DNA from: SURF-43 sp964628985 | Lineage (GTDB): Bacteria > Chloroflexota > Dehalococcoidia > UBA2979 | DNA: 10,088 nucleotides | Assembly (NCBI GenBank): GCA_964628985.1 | Contig: CAZVNJ010000072.1 | Span: 1 to 10,088, forward strand | Direction of reading: 5' to 3' | In this document: one piece after another, positions 6,167 to 10,088 of the stretch | How positions within the stretch are numbered: position 1 is the first letter of the stretch | Layout: every line of letters begins with the position of its first letter | Notes under the pieces: generated by a model | Databases searched by the model: none | What the model saw: only the letters and a program-made list of their open reading frames with translations | Told to the model about the DNA's origin: nothing | Made by a program: the position numbers and the translations under genes

Positions 6167-6387
6167 CGAGGATCCGCCACGCAGCACCAGCCCGGATCGG
6201 GGGTGTCTCCAGCTGGGACGCGCCGGGCGCGAGGCGGCAGGGGCGATGCGAGCGACGGACCAGATAGGAGCATCGATGCGACTTGGCGGGGCTGCAGCCG
6301 TGCGCGTTGCTGGAGCCGCTGCTCGATGGTGCGCCGCTGGAGGTCAATGACTTCCCTGCGCCACTGCTCGTCCACGTTGGGCCACAC
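6163..6387 (-). CDS. Small Arg/Gln-rich protein translationally coupled to Anbu (hypothetical)
   Basis: A GTG at 6387 opens a 74-residue frame whose TGA (6165-6163) overlaps the Anbu ATG by the classical ATGA arrangement, suggesting translational coupling. Residues 4-36 (starting NVDEQWRREVIDLQ) form a strongly charged, probably helical or coiled-coil segment. The rest is Pro/Arg-rich and ends in GWCCVADPR. Third codon positions in the helical part are nearly all G or C, as in the flanking genes, supporting real coding. The frame stays open upstream; an ATG at 6534 would give 123 residues with a Cys/His/Arg-rich extension (GHCHTPQRFCHAQC). No clear ribosome-binding site fixes the start. I recognise no family. 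It could be an Anbu partner or substrate, or a chance ORF. Confidence 0.42.
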   Translation of the reverse strand: MWPNVDEQWRREVIDLQRRTIEQRLQQRARLQPRQVASMLLSGPSLASPLPPRARRVPAGDTPDPGWCCVADPR

Positions 6388-6580
6388 ATTCTGCGTTCGT
6401 CGACGTCCCAGTTGGATGAACGCTCGGAAGCCTAGGCGGGCATCACCTCGCACACGGCAACGGAGGCGGCATTGGGCGTGGCAGAAGCGTTGCGGGGTGT
6501 GGCAGTGCCCCCGGCTCGACCGGTACGCGGGCATACCGAAGGGAGATCTCAGCAGGCCGTTCCCAAAGAATGAAACCGAT

Positions 6581-6617
6581 TTGCGATGCAACCATCTGGC
6601 TTGCGATTCCGGCGCAA
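6581..6617. repeat. Paired TTGCGAT elements with inverted partners (operator-like)
   Basis: TTGCGAT occurs at 6581-6587 and 6601-6607, exactly 20 bases apart, about two helical turns. Each copy has a nearby inverted half: TTGC-GAT-GCAA (6581-6591) and TTGCG-N7-CGCAA (6601-6617). The layout suits two dimer sites of a regulator between divergent genes. The binding protein is unknown. Confidence 0.4.
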
Positions 6618-6706
6618 CGATCCTCGACCCAGGAAGCCCGGACAATCGCGATGCGTGTCCTGTGCGGGCGGTGGACTGCCGCTTGACCCGTCAGGATGCG
6701 AGTGTC

Positions 6707-6711
6707 GGAGG
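6707..6711 (+). promoter_or_regulatory. Shine-Dalgarno sequence deciding the kinase start
   Basis: GGAGG lies five bases before GTG 6717 and eight before GTG 6720, both in the kinase frame. It is downstream of the ATG at 6696, so that longer start would place the site inside the gene. Confidence 0.6.
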
Positions 6712-6716
6712 CCGGT

Positions 6717-8801
6717 GTGGTGTCGATCCGTGAGATGGCCCAGGGTGGACGGGCCGTCGACGTTCGCGTGGGCCCTCGTCCATGGACGGGGATCGCGCAC
6801 TCAGGCTGGTCCGGCCCAGCACTCCTGATCGCGTCCGCCGTGGCGTATGCCATCCCGGCGCAATACATCATCTGGCTGAATGATCCCGAGCGGATCGGGG
6901 CCGGCTTCTGGCCGGCCGCCGGAGTGACCGTCGCCATCCTCCTCCTGGCGCCCGCACGATTGTGGGTATGGTCACTCGTGGGCATAGGTCTGGCCGAGTC
7001 GATCGGGGACTTCCTGCAGGGCTATCCGGTCGCCGGGATTCCCTGGTGGACCGCGGGCAACGTCCTTGAGCCGCTGATCGGGGCGGCACTCGTCAGGCGT
7101 TTCGCCACGCACCACGGCCGGCTCCTGCCGTTCCGCAACCTCCTCCTCTTCATTGCTTTTGCGGTGGTGCTCGCGCCGGTGGTGGGTGCGACGGTCGGGA
7201 CTGTCGGTACGGCTTGGGTGATCGGAGTCCCCTGGGGCGAGGCATGGCCGAAGTACGTCGCTGGGGATGCGCTCGGTGTCCTCGTCGTAGCGCCGATCAT
7301 TCTGACGTGGCGCGAGCCGCCGCTCCATCCTCGACGCCGGGAGTGGGCGGTCGCAGGAGCCGGCGTGCTCACATCGGCGGTCGCCGGTGCGCGGGACTGG
7401 CCCGGGGCCCTGGACCAGATCGTGCCCTACTTCGTGATTCCGTTCCTCACCTGGGCCGCGCTGAGGTTTGGCATCGTCGGTGCTGCATGGACAGTCTTCT
7501 CGCTCGCACAGGTCATGAACGTGATGACCGCCTTCGACGCCAGCCCGTTCGTCCGCTTTACCGACTCGGCGGCGGAGGCGGTGACGATGGAGCAGACCTT
7601 CCTCCTGATCGCCAGTTCCGCCACGTTCATCCTGGCAGCGCTCGTCAACGAGCTCAGTGACCGGCAGCAGGTAGAACGCCTGCTGCAGGGCCTCGCGGAC
7701 TCCATGCCTCAACTCGTCTGGATCGGGAACGACTCCGCCATCATCGAGTCGTTCAACCAGCGGCGCGATGCGTACGCCGACCCGGTCGCACCAGGCATGC
7801 GCGGCGATGGCTGGCTGCACATCGTGCATCCCGAGGACCTCGAGGGCACGCTGGCACGGTGGTACGCGGACACGGCCGAGGGGCACACCTTTGAGTACGA
7901 GCATCGCCTCCGGATGGCGGATCGCTCATATCGCTGGCACCTCAGCCGTGCCGAGCGCGTCCAGACGATCGACCGGGCGCGTTGGTACGGGACCTCGACG
8001 GACATCCACGAGATGCGCCTGGCTGAGGAGTCCAAGGACCAGTTCATTGCGATCGCCTCGCATGAGCTGCGGAACCCCGTCGCAGCCATCCACGGCGCCG
8101 CCCAACTCCTTCGCCGCGCCCACGAGCGGGGCGCACTCACCGGCGAGCGGCTGGAGAGTTACACGGAGTCGCTGCTCCAACGTACCTCGTATCTGTCCCA
8201 CCTTACGGACGACCTTATGGACGTCTCCCGTCTGCAGCGAGACCTTCTCACGGTGCATCCCGAGCCCACTGACCTGCATGCGCTGGTCCGTTCTGTCCTG
8301 GAGTCCGACGAGTGGCCAGCCGGGCGCGTGGTAGATGAAAGCGACTCGGGCCTCGGGACCTTCACGGTGGACGCATCCCGCATCCGGCAGGTAATGACGA
8401 ACCTCATCGACAACGCACTCAAGTACTCCGACGGCGTGGCAGTTGTGCGCGCGCGGCTCGTGGATGACGGCGCGGTGATTGAAGTCGTAGACAAAGGGAT
8501 CGGAATTCCGTCCGATGCGCTGGAGCGTGTATTCACCCCCTTTGGCCGCGCGGGGAACACGGGGATGGTGCCCGGGCTGGGGATGGGCCTCTTTGTAGCG
8601 CGCGAGATCGCGGAACGCCATGGCGCCCGGCTGTGGGCCGCGAGCAACGGAGAGGGCGCCGGGACCACCATGACCCTCTGGTTGCCGGCGGACCTCCGCG
8701 TGCAGGACACGCCCGCGTCGCCGAGAAATCAGCTACCGGTGCAAGGCCCGGCGGTAACTGCCCTGCACCGACCCTCGGTCGAGCCCGCCGAGTGGTCGTA
8801 A
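6717..8801 (+). CDS. Membrane sensor histidine kinase: MASE1 - PAS - HisKA - HATPase
   Basis: The 694-residue protein (GTG start, or GTG three bases later) begins with about eight hydrophobic segments over residues 30-300. They contain FWPAAGVTVAILLLAP and a WPKYVAGDALGVLVVAPIILTW segment, typical of the MASE1 integral-membrane sensor. A PAS fold of the PAS_3 type follows (about 322-438, with FEYEHRLRMADRSYRWHLSRA). The DHp domain has the H box ASHELRNP with phospho-acceptor His449. The ATPase domain has the N box NLIDNALKYS (Asn566), G1 box DKGIGIP (592-598), F box FTPFGRAGN and G2 box GLGMGLF (from 620), so the catalytic core appears intact. About 30 polar residues follow. It would sense a membrane or cytoplasmic signal and phosphorylate a response regulator; none is encoded here, so it is an orphan kinase. 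The ligand of MASE1 is unknown. Confidence 0.9.
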   Translation: MVSIREMAQGGRAVDVRVGPRPWTGIAHSGWSGPALLIASAVAYAIPAQYIIWLNDPERIGAGFWPAAGVTVAILLLAPARLWVWSLVGIGLAESIGDFLQGYPVAGIPWWTAGNVLEPLIGAALVRRFATHHGRLLPFRNLLLFIAFAVVLAPVVGATVGTVGTAWVIGVPWGEAWPKYVAGDALGVLVVAPIILTWREPPLHPRRREWAVAGAGVLTSAVAGARDWPGALDQIVPYFVIPFLTWAALRFGIVGAAWTVFSLAQVMNVMTAFDASPFVRFTDSAAEAVTMEQTFLLIASSATFILAALVNELSDRQQVERLLQGLADSMPQLVWIGNDSAIIESFNQRRDAYADPVAPGMRGDGWLHIVHPEDLEGTLARWYADTAEGHTFEYEHRLRMADRSYRWHLSRAERVQTIDRARWYGTSTDIHEMRLAEESKDQFIAIASHELRNPVAAIHGAAQLLRRAHERGALTGERLESYTESLLQRTSYLSHLTDDLMDVSRLQRDLLTVHPEPTDLHALVRSVLESDEWPAGRVVDESDSGLGTFTVDASRIRQVMTNLIDNALKYSDGVAVVRARLVDDGAVIEVVDKGIGIPSDALERVFTPFGRAGNTGMVPGLGMGLFVAREIAERHGARLWAASNGEGAGTTMTLWLPADLRVQDTPASPRNQLPVQGPAVTALHRPSVEPAEWS

Positions 8802-8836
8802 ACGCGTGAGCTAAGTCCGCGGTCCTGAAATTCCCC

Positions 8837-8842
8837 TACCAT
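8837..8842 (+). promoter_or_regulatory. Candidate -10 box of the Ig-like/amidoligase unit
   Basis: TACCAT fits the TANNNT pattern of the other boxes. It lies 41 bases before GTG 8884, so this transcript would have a leader of about 35 bases with a proper ribosome-binding site. No -35 match was found. Confidence 0.3.
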
Positions 8843-8871
8843 CCCAGCGTTCCGGCTCTGCACTGCCCACT

Positions 8872-8877
8872 GGGAGG
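8872..8877 (+). promoter_or_regulatory. Shine-Dalgarno sequence of the Ig-like protein
   Basis: GGGAGG is six bases before GTG 8884. It settles the start at this GTG, which matters because the resulting protein has no signal peptide. Confidence 0.75.
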
Positions 8878-8883
8878 TCCTTC

Positions 8884-9492
8884 GTGCCCGATATCTCGCC
8901 GCCGTCCACCATCTTCTCGGACTCCACCCCGGGCGAGTCGCTTGGTACGAATGAGGCGATGCCACGCTTTGGTGGCCGGGCCGAACCAGGCCAGACAGTG
9001 CATCTCTCCGTGGACGGGGAGTCGATGACCATCGTGCCGACGCCCTCAGGGTTCTGGGAGGCGTCCGTCGGCGAGCTGGCGGACGGGGAGCACGAGTACG
9101 AACTGTGGGCCGAGGACGCCAGTGGCAACCGCTCGGACTCGATCGAGTGGACCAACGATGTCCAGGCGGATCCGAACGACCGTCGCGCGCAGCGTGCCCG
9201 GAACGATCGATGGAACCAGGGCGAAGCCCAGAAGTGGATCCAGGACAATGAGCAGGCCGCGGGCGGGCCGCCGCTCACACCGCCGCGCCCGGTCACAGGC
9301 GGAGGCCAGCCTGAGCCCATGCCTGGTGATGGTGCGCCCGGGTCCGGTAGCGGGGGCAGCGCCAGTGGCGCTGGCGGCGGTACGTCCGCTGATCCCGGGA
9401 CGGGGACCGGCATCGGTTCTGGCTCTGGTGCGGGCGCATCGCCCGCCGGGCTGGAGAAGGGAAACGCACAGACCTTCGGACGGATCGGCTAG
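8884..9492 (+). CDS. Ig-like-domain protein with Gly/Ser/Pro-rich tail (function unknown)
   Basis: The 202-residue protein has four visible parts. Residues 1-26 are a polar Ser/Pro leader without a hydrophobic signal peptide. Residues 27-90 read like a bacterial Ig-like repeat (FGGRAEPGQTVHLSVDG, then SGFWEASVGELADGEHEYELWAEDASGN). Residues 95-126 are a charged, probably helical stretch (QRARNDRWNQGEAQKWIQDN). Residues 127-188 are low-complexity Gly/Ser/Pro/Ala, followed by a more complex C-terminus (GLEKGNAQTFGRIG). Ig-like repeats are usually found in secreted adhesins or surface proteins, so the missing signal peptide and membrane anchor are odd. The GTG start has a strong GGGAGG site. The amidoligase gene follows after 21 bases, probably in the same operon. 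I infer, without proof, that this protein might be a substrate or partner of that enzyme. Confidence 0.75.
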   Translation: MPDISPPSTIFSDSTPGESLGTNEAMPRFGGRAEPGQTVHLSVDGESMTIVPTPSGFWEASVGELADGEHEYELWAEDASGNRSDSIEWTNDVQADPNDRRAQRARNDRWNQGEAQKWIQDNEQAAGGPPLTPPRPVTGGGQPEPMPGDGAPGSGSGGSASGAGGGTSADPGTGTGIGSGSGAGASPAGLEKGNAQTFGRIG

Positions 9493-9513
9493 CCGGCCGC
9501 AGACGAGGCCAGC

Positions 9514-10088
9514 ATGGCCCTGCGACGCTTTCCGGACGCTGTCGAGCATCGCCGGGAGGATCTCGACCTCCTGCTCGCGGCGCGGCTGGCCGCGCACGCC
9601 TCGTCGAAAGCTGAGGCGCGCACGCGCCGCCTGGGCATTGAACACGAGTACGCCGTGTTCGAGGGCGATCGCCAGGTGGACTTCCGGGAGTATCTGCACC
9701 GCCTGGACGTCACCGGACGGGCACTCCACCCGGTCAACGAACACATGCTCCTCACCCCGAGTGGCCTCGCACTCATGGCAGACGGGGTCGTGGCGGAAGT
9801 TGCCTCGCCGCCCGAGTTGCTGGGGCCAGGTTCCGCCTCCGCGCTGGAGGGGTGGGCAGAACATGGGGCGAGCGTCTTGCGGCGCTCATTGCCCAACACG
9901 CTCCGGCTACTCCCGGGTTCGACTCACCTGAGTGTCGAGACCCCGGAGTCACGCACCGATCAGATCGCGCTCTGGTTCACTCGAACGTTTGCCCCGGCGC
10001 TGATGCTCCTCATGGACCGGGCGGACTCGCCGGGCGCCCTCGTGCGTCCCCGCCCCGCTCGCCTCGAGTTTGGTGGCGAGTTCATCGA
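9514..10088 (+). CDS. GCS2-like / COOH-NH2 ligase amidoligase, N-terminal part (3' end outside window)
   Basis: ATG 9514, five bases after a GAGG site, opens a frame that runs to the window end: 191 complete codons with no stop. After a charged helical lead-in (residues 1-39) comes LGIEHEYAVF (40-49), the E-x-E strand that binds metal and ATP in the glutamine-synthetase-fold carboxylate-amine ligases. Then follow NEHMLLTPSG (75-84), ADGVVAEVASPPE (89-101, a second acidic strand typical of glutamate-cysteine-ligase-like enzymes), LLPGSTHLSVE (132-142) and RPARLEFGGEFI near the end. Such enzymes join an amine to a glutamate or other carboxylate using ATP. Known members include glutamate-cysteine ligases such as GshA/EgtA and amidoligases acting on peptides. 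The exact subfamily cannot be fixed from this half. It is likely co-transcribed with the Ig-like gene. Confidence 0.75.
   Translation, partial: MALRRFPDAVEHRREDLDLLLAARLAAHASSKAEARTRRLGIEHEYAVFEGDRQVDFREYLHRLDVTGRALHPVNEHMLLTPSGLALMADGVVAEVASPPELLGPGSASALEGWAEHGASVLRRSLPNTLRLLPGSTHLSVETPESRTDQIALWFTRTFAPALMLLMDRADSPGALVRPRPARLEFGGEFI

Larger units (their letters stand above)
6388..6716. other. Spacer between the Anbu unit and the histidine kinase
   Basis: These 329 bases hold the divergent 5' region. They include the possible upstream extension of the small minus-strand ORF (to 6534), the TTGCGAT repeats at 6581-6617, a lone TTGACC -35-like hexamer at 6683-6688 without a convincing -10 partner, and the GGAGG ribosome-binding site of the kinase. 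The long plus-strand frame crossing it (6059-6733) has no recognisable domain and seems to be a shadow. No RNA gene was recognised. Confidence 0.5.

Noticed and set aside
6059..6733. Plus-strand open frame of 224 codons across the Anbu start and the spacer
   Set aside because: It is antisense to the start of Anbu, which is clearly a real gene. It has no recognisable domain, no ribosome-binding site, and an Arg/Ser/Pro-rich composition typical of shadow frames in GC-rich DNA.
7926..8621. Minus-strand frame of 231 codons inside the kinase gene
   Set aside because: It is antisense to the conserved HisKA/HATPase coding sequence and has no recognisable motifs; it is a shadow frame.
9486..9495. 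Perfect 10-base palindrome CGGCTAGCCG over the stop codon of the Ig-like gene
   Set aside because: It is too short and loopless to be a terminator, and is within what GC-rich sequence yields by chance.
9046..9931. Long overlapping frames on both strands (minus 9046-9864, plus 9122-9931) over the Ig-like and amidoligase genes
   Set aside because: They lie out of frame or antisense over two genes supported by ribosome-binding sites and family motifs, and their translations are Arg/Ala/Pro-rich without domains.

Overview
The window is GC-rich bacterial chromosome, densely packed, with almost every codon ending in G or C. Several features together point to a high-GC environmental bacterium, most plausibly a Chloroflexota lineage (Thermomicrobia or Limnocylindria type), with Actinomycetota as the alternative. 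They are an F420-type luciferase-like oxidoreductase, an Anbu proteasome-like hydrolase, a glycine-rich RNA-binding-protein-like tail, and genes with a TANNNT -10 box six bases before the start codon. The phylum is inference; no rRNA or marker gene is present.

Left part (1-4283): the end of a glycine-rich protein and its terminator, then two minus-strand exporter genes in tandem (an MFS_3/EntS-like permease followed by a TauE/SafE permease). A plus-strand YkgJ-type cysteine-cluster protein diverges from them and runs head-on, with two bases to spare, into a second MFS transporter of the DHA1 drug-exporter type. 

Middle part (4284-6716): the second MFS gene diverges from an F420-dependent LLM-class oxidoreductase. 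That gene converges on an Anbu gene whose ATG overlaps the stop of a small Arg/Gln-rich ORF (ATGA overlap). A roughly 330-base spacer with operator-like TTGCGAT repeats separates this pair from the next gene.

Right part (6717-10088): a membrane MASE1-PAS histidine kinase without an adjacent response regulator. It is followed by a possible two-gene unit: a protein with an Ig-like domain, a charged helix and a long Gly/Ser/Pro tail but no visible signal peptide, then a glutamate-cysteine-ligase-like (COOH-NH2 ligase) amidoligase cut by the window end.

The most interesting points are the Ig-like/low-complexity protein paired with an amidoligase, the Anbu gene coupled to an unknown small ORF and lacking its usual partners, and a recurring leaderless-promoter architecture that includes a possible leaderless upstream ORF in front of the oxidoreductase. 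No rRNA, tRNA, CRISPR array or transposase was seen.
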